Below, piece after piece: positions 12,114 to 21,804 of a stretch of DNA of 25,918 bases. The position numbers were made by a program, and so were the translations under genes. This DNA is from Flammula alnicola (taxonomy: Eukaryota; Basidiomycota; Agaricomycetes; Agaricales; Strophariaceae): NCBI GenBank assembly GCA_015499995.1, contig JADNRV010000536.1, forward strand, positions 1 through 25,918, written 5' to 3'. Under the pieces are notes generated by a model that made no database searches, had not been told where the DNA came from, and worked only from the letters and a program-made list of their open reading frames with translations. How positions within the stretch are numbered: the stretch's first letter is position 1; every line of letters starts with the position of its first letter.

Positions 12114-12377
12114 GGTTGCCACGCGCTGTCTGCATTGTTCTCTTACTTTCTATTTTTTTTTGCTCTCCGTTCCTTCTGGTCCTTCCGTTTTTCTGGGTTC
12201 AGGGATTCCTATAATCTGTTATCCAGGCTTGTCCTTTGCCCATTGATTTCCTTGTTCCTTTAGATAATACCAACTTCATATTTTAGATGCACTCTTCTGG
12301 AAGGTGTGTACTGTACTCGTACATAATGTGTATTTTTTGTCTCTCCGCCTGCGCTAACAGCACAAGGCATACAATAT
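12114..12377. other. Shared 3' region of two convergent BTB genes
   Basis: The 264 nt between the two stop codons are T-rich on the top strand near 12150-12165. They presumably hold both 3' untranslated regions. Transcripts of the convergent pair probably overlap here. No further gene is visible. Confidence 0.5.
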
Positions 12378-13432
12378 TTATAGATCAAAATGAGAATCTG
12401 TTTCAAATGCGACTTTCTCTTCCTTCAACACATCCCAGCTCGGAAGGCCAAGCGTTTCGGGACTTTCGTTCCAGATTTTGTCCACTGCCGCGGTCGCTTC
12501 CGCCTTCAACTTGCCTGAACATTGAGCACAGAGTCTCGCGTAGAGTATGTTCCAATCGCAGTTCTTGGGATGATTGACTAGAGTATGCGTGAGGCGGCCG
12601 AGACCCTGCGCTAAGAAACCGTCTAGTAACCTCCGGACGACAGCATTGCAGATAACTGTCGTCAGGCATGATTGGGTTGGTATCAAGGAGATCCAAGTTC
12701 CAGAATTGTTGTATTTATCCTTGAATGATTCCCGCGCAATCATGTACCGCTCTTGAAAAGCAGGGGCTACTTTGTGCCACGATTCATGGCTGAATGTCTT
12801 TTGGAGAGACGATTGCGCGCACGTACGCAATGCACCGGGTATTATCCATCTTGTATTGACTGCCTCCGCCAGTTCCATGAGTTCAAGTAGCAGCGGTATC
12901 GTCATTGAACTGTTTAGACCGAACTTGGGATACAAATGTTGCACGGCCTCGAACCACGCATTCCTGTCGGTGGGAAATAGGGTATTGAGATGAGATACCG
13001 CCCGACGCTTGAGAAAATGGACTCCATATTTGCTCGAGAGCCGTAGAATTCCGACGATAGACGCGATGGACGGAGTAGAGGGTGGTCCTTCAAAAAATCT
13101 GCACAAAATTCCGAATAATCTCTGTCAACAAAGTGGCAACCGTGACGCATTGACGCTTTCAAGAGGACTCACGATGAATCAAAAATCGCCAAAAAGAAGA
13201 AGTAGACGTCCATCTCGCGATCGGGAAGGTGAATGTGGGTGCAGCCATCGTCCATGGTGTCTGCCTCATGCGGCTGTGGGATAGAGAACATGTCGTTGAA
13301 GATTGGCGATCGCTTCGATAATATGCTTCGGTGGATGCGAAAAAGTTTGTTCCCGGCATGGAAGATGACATCCGCCTCTTGAAACCACAGCTCAGGGACC
13401 ATTTGCGGATCGGCGGAGGTTTCGTCAGCCAT
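12378..13432 (-). CDS. BTB/POZ-domain protein, intact paralogue
   Basis: On the minus strand, exon 1 (13432-13173) and exon 2 (13098-12378) flank a 74-nt GTGAGT...GCAG intron, giving 326 residues and a clean stop. The BTB fold reads VPELWFQEADVIFHAGNKLF, then RSPIFNDMFSIPQP and YFFFLAIFDSS. The intron splits the following serine codon, exactly as in the gene at 11094, so the two share ancestry. Exon 2 starts FFEGPPSTPS and contains LRLSSKYGVHFLKRRAVSHL, then the C-terminal C-x2-C (CAQC) and W-x2-SPETLGLPSWDVL. Its role is likely that of a dimerising adaptor, as for its neighbour, with no identified partner. The broken copy at 2167-2850 is closer to this protein than to the 11094 one. An inverted repeat, GTCGACGT/ACGTCGAC at 13464-13484, lies 32 nt upstream of the ATG. 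Confidence 0.92.
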
Positions 13433-13463
13433 AAGTTATTGAAGGAATCTGAAGGTCCTCCGA

Positions 13464-13484
13464 GTCGACGTTTGTCACGTCGAC
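13464..13484 (-). promoter_or_regulatory. Inverted repeat in the promoter of the minus-strand BTB gene
   Basis: GTCGACGT and its exact complement ACGTCGAC are separated by five bases, 32 nt upstream of the start codon. A CACGTG hexamer, the binding core of bHLH factors, lies further out at 13508-13513. Both are plausible operator-like sites, but function is inferred from position only. Confidence 0.35.
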
Positions 13485-13513
13485 GCGATTTCGGAGTTTA
13501 GAATAGGCACGTG

Positions 13514-14399
13514 ACGTAAAACGCGTTAATTTAGCAGCGTGGCAACACCAAATATTGCTGCCTGTAGAAAACTGTTTACTATTATCCACTCTGAATATGT
13601 AATAAAAAGTAATCACGATCTACTAAGTAACCTTGGATGCCCGTCCGAAACAGCAAATGTAAACACTTCCTCATTTCTCCACGAGAATTTAGAAATATGT
13701 ACTGGATTTTGACTGGATTCGAGAAGTTTCTTCTTCCAAGGTCTGCCAGCTATTTCGATTTTGATTTCCCAGGAACTCATGTTGATCAAGAAGTGAAAAA
13801 CCTGCAAGAACTCGTCTTTTCGTTCAAGTGGGGCAGTATGTAATCACCTCCAAATCCCCCTTGAAGATCGCGAGAGCCTGGTGCAAGACCTATTTTCGAG
13901 GTGTCAGCAGCTTATATGTGTCGACATCGCATATGAGTGGACGATAGTGACAGAGATATGGTATCAACGTTGGACGCGCGGACCGACACAGCGTTTGCCC
14001 TCGCTAGTAACGTTGATGGAGGTACGATGCGGGCGGTTTGGAGGAAACGAAATTCGGGTCAGGTACAACTCACCACACGAGTAGTATGCAAGACGTTTAC
14101 TTTTTTTTACACGCTGTACATTATTCCTAGCAGTTACATGGATTTCAACTCTGGTTATAGTACGCCGATGCTGCATTGGCCGCCTGAATGAAACCTGTCT
14201 CGAATTCCCAGTAATTCTTTCCGTGGTCTTGAGTTCACTTACATGCCCAGGCTCCTTTGAATCCGATTTGGATGGCTGTCTTGGAACTCGACGTTGTCGA
14301 ACAGATGAATGTAAAGGCATCATCCTAACCGATCATGTATCCCTCCGCGAAGCGATTTTATCATTCTAAATTTATGTACTTTAGCCACTATCTGGTATA
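13514..14399. other. Stretch without a recognised gene
   Basis: No frame here carries a family signature. On the minus strand between about 14310 and 14150 two short pieces look protein-like (KTAIQIGFKGAWA, then a GTAAGT donor, then NYWEFETGFIQAANAA), yet I cannot place them in a family. They are not the missing GH5 C-terminus, whose GEWSGAL-type motif is absent. Several other short frames on both strands appear to be chance. Confidence 0.4.
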
Positions 14400-14559
14400 T
14401 ACACGAAGCCACGGCTTGAGCCACGGCCTACGGCCTGTCATTTTTGAAGCCCGAGCCGTGGGCCTCAACAAGCCTTGTGTCACGGCTCGCAAGGCTCGGC
14501 TAGCCGCGGCTCGGCTTTCACGGCTTGCGGCCTCCAGGCCGAGCCTTGCACATCACTAC
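14400..14559. repeat. GC-rich repeat block that truncates the GH5 gene
   Basis: The block is built of degenerate units around AGCCACGGCTT, GAGCCGTGGGCC and CACGGCTCGCAAGGCTCGG in both orientations, so it is rich in inverted repeats. Its right edge (GTGCAAGGCTCGG read on the minus strand) meets GH5 coding sequence at about 14560. Base composition is clearly unlike both flanks. I infer a small insertion, MITE-like or SINE-like, but found no convincing terminal repeat or target duplication. Confidence 0.5.
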
Positions 14560-15645
14560 TCCGATGACAATTCCACCTCCAGCTCGACCTGATTTCTCAA
14601 CGGCGCTTGCTAACATTCTCGGCGTGGTAGCAGAAGGATCCGCTAAAGAGCGCGCGTGGTCTTCAGCCGCAGCGGAGATGTCGGAAGACGTGAAGCAACG
14701 ATAAAGGTGATGGTCGAGCACAGTCAAAGCGGAGGATGTCGGAAGATGGGAAATAAAGTCATTGTAAACGTCTGTTCGCCAACATTCACCTAAGTAAATC
14801 GGGAGACTTGGGTCGAGCGATCGTAGACTGGAAATCGCGAACGAATACCATGCCTGGAGGGCGTGGTCCGATGGAGGGCAAGGCTCGTTTATAAGCTCGA
14901 TACCGATTATATTAAGCAATGAAGGGTCGAAGGAGTTTGTATACTGATGAAGATTGTTGACGAGAGACCGGAGAACGTGGATGGTGTGCTTTTCGTTGTG
15001 TGGATCATTGAAGAAGTTTGCCTTGTTAGATGTTCCTGCATGGGAATCGTTGTTTTGCTTTCCGGGAGCAGCATGAAGATCTGAAAGACCACGTCTCAGT
15101 GTAACTGCGATGTATGATAGTCATAAAGATTGAGCATGTCTGACCTATCAGCACGCCGATGACATATGTGGCACTCTCTGAATAGCTTGCGTTACTCTCT
15201 GCCAGGCTCCAGAATAAAATTCGCAGAATGGTTGGCAGTCTGTTCCGTGAAGGACAGTGGGGTCGACACCGCACAGGTGATAGTAGCCAATCTTCGGCGC
15301 GGATAAGTGGCGAATAAACATAAAGATATGTGGTGGAGATGCTTACTGGAATTCGAACAGAATTTATACTGCGAGCTGCAATCCGTTTCCTCTTCTTGGA
15401 TCCACGCATCCCAGTGATGCTCCAGAATTTGTCTTGCTCGTTGGCCGTGAGCGACGTCAAGGTCGCTTTGTGCAGGGGCTTTAGCGCACCGAAATGGTTC
15501 ATCTGAAATCCATCGCTCAAGAACAAACCAAGATCCTGTATAAATATAAGAATTTATCACGTTCAGAAATAAGAGATATGCACCTAAGTTGACACCATGT
15601 TGCTGGCGGTAGCGATAGATGTCTTGGGGAGCGATGGGTTCGTTG
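14518..15645 (-). pseudogene. GH5 glucanase-like gene, disrupted at both ends and frameshifted
   Basis: The intact family are glycoside hydrolases related to exo-beta-1,3-glucanases (GH5_9-like), acting on fungal wall or similar glucans. Minus-strand exons are 15645-15584 (PQDIYRYRQQHGVNLG), 15535-15347 (SWFVLERWI, then QSDLDVAHGQRARQILEHHW), 15291-15145 (IGYYHLCG, then VIGVLI) and 15080 onward (DLHAAPGKQNNDSHAGTS, then IELINEPCPPSD). Introns are 48, 55 and 64 nt. NEP contains the expected acid/base glutamate. There are three lesions. A frame slip near 15370 replaces the DW block before INSVRIP. The first coding exon is split at 15645 by element 3. The frame leaves the family at GGIVIG (about 14560), just before the usual GEWSGAL nucleophile motif, and runs 14 codons into a GC-rich repeat to a stop at 14518. 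Catalytic function is therefore lost. Confidence 0.85.
15640..15645. repeat. Target-site duplication, left copy (element 3)
   Basis: TCGTTG directly outside the left terminus TATGG, identical to 17380-17385. On the minus strand it is part of the coding sequence for NE in PNEPI. Confidence 0.65.
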
Positions 15646-15687
15646 TATGGCTGTCCAAGTGGGTAATAATCCCCCTACAATATATTT

Positions 15688-15872
15688 GTGCGTGCGTAAA
15701 TATATTCAGTGTGCGCGGAAATAGTTAGTGTGCGCGAAAATATAGTTAGTGCGTGCGAAAATATAGTTAGTGCGTGCGAAAATATAGTTAGTGTGCACGT
15801 AAATATATTTAATGTGCGCGAAAATACTTAGTGTGCGCGAAAAAAATAGTTAGTGTGCGCGAAAATATATTG
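15688..15872. repeat. Minisatellite in the left arm of element 3
   Basis: About nine tandem units of 19-22 nt occur, with consensus near TGTGCGCGAAAATATAGTTAG. Two adjacent units are identical (TGCGTGCGAAAATATAGTTAG). More degenerate units (TGCCCCGTGAATATT and similar) continue to about 16020. Such subterminal tandem units are plausible transposase-binding sites. Confidence 0.7.
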
Positions 15873-17179
15873 CGTGCCCCGTAAACATTTTCATGCCCCG
15901 TGAATATTTTATAGCTGCCCTAGAAATTCTTAGGTCACCCCGGAGAAATACTCAGTGCGCGAAATAATTTCAGAGCCCCGAAAAACTTATTGACTCCCCA
16001 AAAACTTGTTGGTGCGCATATTTATTATGTCTTCCCCGTGCATTTGTTGACATTCAGGAATGCCGGGATGCCGTGATTATGTAAATGATCTATTATTAAC
16101 ACCTTCGGCACAGGAAATTGGACAGCAGCCGAAACTGCAGTCGGAGTTTGAAATATATTGCACGTCTGGCGTGGTTAGCGCTCACTAGAGCGCCAGTCTC
16201 GGTGAGTGTGATGACCGGTCACACAACTGCAAAGCCACATCAGACTGAAACATTTTGCTCCGGAAAAGCTAGTCCAGAATCGCTTCCGGTGTAAAGTTAC
16301 AGCCTTCACACTGTTGCCTGTGACATAGGGCAGAGCACAGCCACTGATCAGGCGCCAAAATGACGGATGGGAGGCTCTTGGTATCTACAGGGCACCTATG
16401 CACCTCGTGAAACAACAAAATATAGTCTATCATCTAGTCTATAAGGAATTCATGAAATTTATACTGCTGAAAGTATGAAATATTCTCATGCTGGGCTATG
16501 TTGAATGCTTTTTTTCAGTGAAAAATGCGAAATTAAGGATAAAATGGCTTAGATTAAAGATATTTTTCAGGTGGGGGGTGATGGTAGACAGAGAAATCAA
16601 ACTATATTTCGATCCAAGTATACCTGAGTATTTATTGCAAGGCATACAGGTGCCCTGCAGATACCAAGAGCCTCCCATCCGTCATTTTGGCGCCTGATCA
16701 GTGGCTGTGCTCTGCCCTATGTCACAGGCAACAGTGTGAAGGCTGTAACTTTACACCGGAAGCGATTCTGGACTAGCTTTTCCGGAGCAAAATGTTTCAG
16801 TCTGATGTGGCTTTGCAGTTGTGTGACCGGTCATCACACTCACCGAGACTGGCGCTCTAGTGAGCGCTAACCACGCCAGACGTGCAATATATTTCAAACT
16901 CCGACTGCAGTTTCGGCTGCTGTCCAATTTCCTGTGCCGAAGGTGTTAATAATAGATCATTTACATAATCACGGCATCCCGGCATTCCTGAATGTCAACA
17001 AATGCACGGGGAAGACATAATAAATATGCGCACCAACAAAGTTTTTGGGGAGTCAATAAGTTTTTTCGGGGCTCTGAAATTATTTTCGCGCACTGAGTAT
17101 TTCTCCGGGTGACCTAAGAATTTCTAGGGCAGCTATAAATATTCACGGGGCATGAAAATGTTTACGGGGCACGCAATAT

Positions 17180-17340
17180 ATTTTCGCGCACACTAACTAT
17201 TTTTTTCGCGCACACTAAGTATTTCGCGCACATTAAATATATTTACATGCACACTAACTATATTTTCGCACGCACTAACTATATTTTCGCGCACACTAAC
17301 TATTTCCGCGCACACTGAATATATTTACGCACACACAAAT
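17180..17340. repeat. Minisatellite in the right arm of element 3
   Basis: Inverted counterpart of the left-arm array, with units such as TTTTCGCGCACACTAACTA. It has about eight units, one fewer than the left arm, because the pair of identical units is single here. This accounts for most of the length difference between the arms. Confidence 0.65.
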
Positions 17341-17379
17341 ATATTGTAGGGGGATTTATTACCCACTTGGACAGCCATA

Positions 17380-17385
17380 TCGTTG
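17380..17385. repeat. Target-site duplication, right copy (element 3)
   Basis: TCGTTG directly outside the right terminus CCATA. Just beyond, at about 17397, minus-strand CTTAG forms a likely acceptor for the displaced GH5 exon. Confidence 0.65.
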
Positions 17386-17397
17386 GGATCTAAGGTA

Positions 17398-18599
17398 ATT
17401 TTACTTTGTGAATGTGAATGGATTTTTACATATTGAAAAGCTTGTTCAGATAAATGTGCCAGGTACTAACAACGCGCGAAGAAAGAAAGAAATCTCAAAA
17501 CGTGAATGCATGACGTCATTCTTCTCTGGAGCATCCCTGACAAGCAGGTGCAAAGTTATGCAAACTGGCGCCGCCAAACAAACGGGCAACTCCGCGGCAC
17601 CTCGAGGCAAACTCAAGGCTTGTTCAAAGCCAACTCAATGCCCATTCTTGATGTTGAAGGAAGATCGGAACAACGTAAAGTGCGACCGAGGAAGGGTTTG
17701 TACAGGTAGAGCGGCAAGGAATTAAATATTTCAATGCCACTTCAACGTCGCTGTGACTTGTCCGAGTGCTCAATGCAATTCAAGCCATAACTTGCAATTC
17801 AAACGTCGCGGAGTCGTTGTCGCGTTCTGGATAGAAAATAATTGTTTCATGTAGAAAGGAGGGTGCTCAGCGCTCAATATCCAAGATAAGAATTCCACCA
17901 TTGCACCCGTGTTCACAGCCTTTTCGTGAACAGAACAAGAACAGAACGTAAAAAGGGCAATGCGGACCGAAAATATTCATTAGACAGTATTTTGCAATTT
18001 GTTTTCTCCTGAGGCGGGTACTGTCTGTAGTCTGAGAAGCTACCCAATCGAGGAAATTCTTCGAGCCAGAGAGAGGGAATAACTTGGAAACCTCAAGAAA
18101 GCCCCAAAAGCATGCCCTGCATGATCAGTTATGTAAAGGTGTAACTGAAACAATGAGGACCTCGGGAAGGAATTCTATTGGTGGAGAACATTGTCGTGGT
18201 TCGGCATTCGCCCTTTTGAGTATATGTCAGCTTTCAATGGGGAATTTTTGGGCCCTTTTAAAAAGAAGGTTTGTCAAATAAGCAGACAGCCAAATACTGC
18301 CCATCCATTCCTCCTCCCCGCCATCCTTTTTTCCCCTCCCCAAAAGCGCGCGAGTGAGGCGTACGGCAGCTTACCACTAAAATCAGTCCAAAACGCCTCG
18401 AGCACCCATCCTAGTGTGCGCCGCTCGTCGTGCCAGAGTTTGTGGAGGCTAATTATATTCCGCCCTCTTTTCCTAGCCAGCAAAGCGCTCTGGGCTCCTG
18501 CATCAGATTCGTTCTCCTCGCTAATCCAGACAACGCCGACGACCGCATGCCTCCAAGAACCGTTTTTCAAAGAGGAGACCACGTCGCCAACCTGCAAAC
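17398..18599. other. Region upstream of the GH5 and F-box genes
   Basis: The first GH5 exon should lie on the minus strand somewhere right of 17397, but I could not identify it. The longest minus-strand frame, about 17650-17440, has no family match. The minus-strand frame 18274-18597 (107 residues, containing SLHKLWHDERRTLGWVLEAF) looks reasonably protein-like but is unrecognised. The last 300 nt before 18600 should include the promoter of the F-box gene. Confidence 0.4.
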
Positions 18600-20051
18600 A
18601 TGCCTCTGAGCAACTTTCCCGACAAACTGCTGCTTGTGATATTTTTTCTCTGCTTTGAGAACGTGACCGTCATTCCACCACCCCAGTCCGACACCAGGAA
18701 TTCCTTGGCCCAGGTCTGCCAGCAATGGCGCGCCTGATGCTCGCCACGCCTACAATATGGCAAAACGCCGTGTTCTCGCCTATTCCTTCCAGCGCCCTAT
18801 CAATTTACTCCGGCTGGCGAAACTCTGGCTCAGGAGAAGCCAGGGTGCACTCCTGTCCTAAACTTTTGCGCCGATACGCGTTCAGCCATGCCAGCTGGCC
18901 AGTTACTACCACGCTCAGAGCTCATGTATGCGGTGGGGCGTTCAACATCGTCAAATCCATCATTTTGCCATGCGCGTCGCGCATACGGTCCCTTACCTGT
19001 ATCATTTGCACCAAATCGTAATCAAGTCTTTCCTGAAAATTCCCCTCGGTACGCTGGAGCGTTGGAGTCCGTCGAAATCACCTTCCTAACGACTTTGTCT
19101 ACCGCTTGACGCCGTTTACCAAGAAGAAAACTCCAGCTTCACTGTGTTCCAGTCCCTTCCAAACCTCCGACGCGCCATTTCACATATTCAATGGCATCCA
19201 CCCGCTCGACCTTCAACTTCCATGGAACAATCTCGCGATAATCGACCTGGGTAGTACCGCGATGTCGCCAGACGTTTTCATGACTATCATCCATTTCTCG
19301 ACCCATTCTCTTACAGAGGGGTTCTTCCAAATCGATTTCACGACATATATTTACCTCGACCACCCGTTGGCTCAAGAGATCCCACACGCCGAGGCGCGAC
19401 AGCTTCAGAGGCTACGCCTCAGGCTCATCGACCCGGCAACGACCATAGGATATTTTCGCTCCTCCAACTTCCTTCGATCAGAGAGCTTAGGGTGGAGCTA
19501 CATGATCCAAGTCGAGGGTGGGAGATGTCGATCTTCACGAGCATGCTCGAGAAGTCGGCCACGACTTTGCAGGTGCTCATGTTCTCGGACTTGCCGCCAC
19601 CCACTGTTCCAGATGGAGCGCCGCCGCCCCTCGTCGTCCTCAACGTGACATGTCGTATACCGAGTTGGAAGAGCTTTTCAAGACCGTCCCGAATCTCCGC
19701 GCCTTGCATCTCCCATTGGGCCTCTTCATACACGCACCAACCATGGAAATGATTGCCTGCGGGCAACTGCTTCCGCTTCTGGTGACCCTGAAGCTCAGTT
19801 CCCTCAGCGGAGTCCGTGTTCCCTTTGCCGTAGTAACGAGAAATGCGCTCGCGAAATATAACTTACGCGGACTTGGAACCTCGGATTTAGCGCCCCGTTC
19901 GCTCGCTGCAATCTCCTACGTTTTCATCATGGTACCGCACCAGGACGAACAAGTTCTCAAGGATCAAGTCGCCGTCCTTCAAGGACTGGGATATCTTATG
20001 GATGTCGAATTCAATATAGTGGGCGGGGATCTCAATTGTTTCAAGAAGTAA
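18600..20051 (+). pseudogene. F-box protein gene with several frameshifts
   Basis: F-box proteins dock targets onto SCF ubiquitin ligases through an N-terminal F-box. Here the ATG at 18600 starts PLSNFPDKLLLVIFFLC and continues to LAQVCQQWRA, typical of agaricomycete F-boxes, then hits TGA at about 18735. One base over, the text continues LMLATPTIWQN, so a single-base loss breaks the gene inside the F-box. Later pieces appear in changing frames: CASRIRSLTCIICTKS, ALESVEITFLTTL, FTVFQSLPNLRRAISHI, LQLPWNNLAIIDLGS, and finally YTELEELFKTVPNLRALHLP up to the stop at 20051. The C-terminal half has leucine-rich-like strands, the usual partner-binding part. At least four frame changes are needed, so a pseudogene is more likely than unrecognised introns, none of which has good splice sites at the breaks. 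Confidence 0.8.
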
Positions 20052-21507
20052 AATATATGGAATGGTATTTCAATAGACAATTACGGACATCCATACACTC
20101 TACCTTTTTCTGATACTTCTTGTTTGAATGTACATAATCTCAGACTTTGAATATTCGATATATAACTTTCATTTTCAGTAAAATTCATCGAAGTCAAGCC
20201 CTCTGAAACGCGTCAGGCGCGCGCTAACGTGCTACATGGGCGTCAAGCTGCTACGTGATCGATCGATCGGTTTAGTGGATTTGGCTCCGTTTCTGCGCAA
20301 TCTCTAACGCCCAATCTAAAACATTTCAGGTCGATTATTTTCACTGGCCATGTCGGGGTGTTGGAAATTAGGATCCCTCCAGAAAATAATTGAACTAACG
20401 ACGCTTGAGCTTGAGCGTACTAGTAGTGCGTTTGAGATTGAACTAGAAGTTCAGTCTGGTTATTACAATTGATTGGCCAGTACCTCACTCAGAGTCACAT
20501 CATGAACGTCAACAGGTTCGCGATGGTTCGGATATCTCAACTAGGACGAGATAACAACCGATATCGCAAAACTAATTGCTACTACGAATGATGGTCTCAC
20601 CTATCTACGCGTACGTTTACTAGTATGCTGTGCGAGCAAAACAAGTTTGGATTATATTGTCGAGTAAATATAAAAGAAACGACGCCTACTCGATCCCTGT
20701 GAGATGAAACACCTGTTTGCTCTGATATTAAGCCATTCTGGATTTCTGATATAACACAAAACACCACCTGCGTTATCGCCGGTTCCAGATATACTTACCG
20801 AAAACGGGTGTCGTGGTCAGTAAATACGCATGCATGCAAGATATTTACAGAGACGCATACGCATTCCATGGTACAAACAGTCCTGATTCGCGCTGAGTCG
20901 ACATATTTTCACAGATGAATGACGCATGCATAGCAGCATATAGGAGAAATATCAATGATTCTTAGGCTGTGAGTCAACTCGCGCTTGACAGTGTCACTGT
21001 CTTGGGATGGCTGCGTGGGTGATATCGGAGGATCTATATATTCTCTATAGACATCATGTTCGACCGCAACTAGGCTCGATGATGGCAACCCTGCGTTTGA
21101 TAATAACGAGCCAACCCCGACACAGCTTTTGGATGATCACCGCTCTCTACTCACCCGTGGGTCTAACTCAGGTTGGCCGCTGGGATCCTGGAACTGGGTG
21201 CATCGGGTGTGATTTCACATAAGTATGCTGACAGATATCTTGAAATGAATTCCGAAGACACCGTACAATGTATATGCGTACACACATAGGGTACAAGTGC
21301 AGACGACACAATGATGACGGCAGATGATCATGACCCATCGATAAAACCCCAATCCACATTGGATCTCTCTATGGCATGTTTCGCATCCACTGGTATTACT
21401 CGTTTCTTGTGCTGTATCTGGGTTACATATATTGGAATGAAACTGCGCAGATACTTACATATCAGCTCCTTCTTGACCGCTATCTCAAATTCGTAGGCGC
21501 GGGCCTG
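20052..21507. other. Gene-free stretch
   Basis: I see no protein-family signal, repeat array or RNA gene in this AT-rich stretch. Short frames at 21007-21222 and 21311-21496 lack motifs. A GATCGATCGATCGG run near 20258-20271 is a simple repeat. Confidence 0.45.
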
Positions 21508-21804
21508 ATGCAGCCCCAGCCTTCTTTGTCGCCGCCGCCCATGGCCTCCTCCTCCTCCTCCTCCTCCACTTTCTCCTGGTGCTCGGATATTTCAGACGCA
21601 GCCCTCCTCGACGACCACGCATGGCTCCACGGCGGCATGCTCGCCAACATCAGCTACGGGATCAACATCGCGCTCTTCGTGCTGACGTTCACCGTCCTGC
21701 ATGCGCGCTCGAGCTGCGAGCGCTCAAGGCAGCCGACATTGCTGCAGGGTTACATGTCGCTGGTGTTCGCGCTGTGCACGCTGTCGATGGGGCGCAGGCG
21801 CTAA
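21508..21804 (+). pseudogene. 5' fragment of a multi-pass membrane protein
   Basis: From the ATG at 21508 the frame encodes a proline- and serine-rich start (including a run of seven Ser), then LLDDHAWLHGGMLANISYGI, a hydrophobic helix (NIALFVLTFTVLHA), a basic loop and a second helix (LQGYMSLVFALCTLSMG). This order resembles the N-terminus of a large, poorly characterised agaricomycete family of seven-helix membrane proteins, with its HG..LANI.YG block. The frame then reaches TAA at 21802-21804, and WRMIEEG follows in the same frame after the stop. No later helices are found downstream. It is therefore a truncated remnant, or an exon whose partners I cannot place. Other alternative starts, for example 21541, are possible. 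Confidence 0.5.

Larger units (their letters stand above)
15646..17379. mobile_element. Palindromic foldback-type element 3 inserted in the GH5 gene
   Basis: The left arm (15646 to about 16401) and right arm (about 16642-17379) are near-identical inverted copies around a 240-nt unique centre. Both arms begin TATGGCTGTCCAAGTGGG from the outside and then run through CCCCCTACAATATATTTGTG, a minisatellite and a unique inner part ending at GCGCCAAAATGACGGATGGG and a little beyond. TCGTTG flanks both ends directly (15640-15645 and 17380-17385), as a 6-bp target duplication. Removing the element plus one TCGTTG joins the GH5 frame as PNEPIAPQDI, matching the family, which supports the borders. The arms show only scattered differences, so the insertion looks young. 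No transposase is visible in arms or centre. A transcript through it would fold into a very long hairpin. Confidence 0.8.

Noticed and set aside
15688..16020. CRISPR-like array
   Set aside because: Units are directly adjacent 19-22-mers without unique spacers, lie in an inverted arm of a eukaryotic element, and have no cas genes nearby.
18274..18597. Minus-strand frame of 107 residues upstream of the F-box gene
   Set aside because: It is protein-like in places, but I recognise no family and found no start context or partner exon that would justify a gene call.
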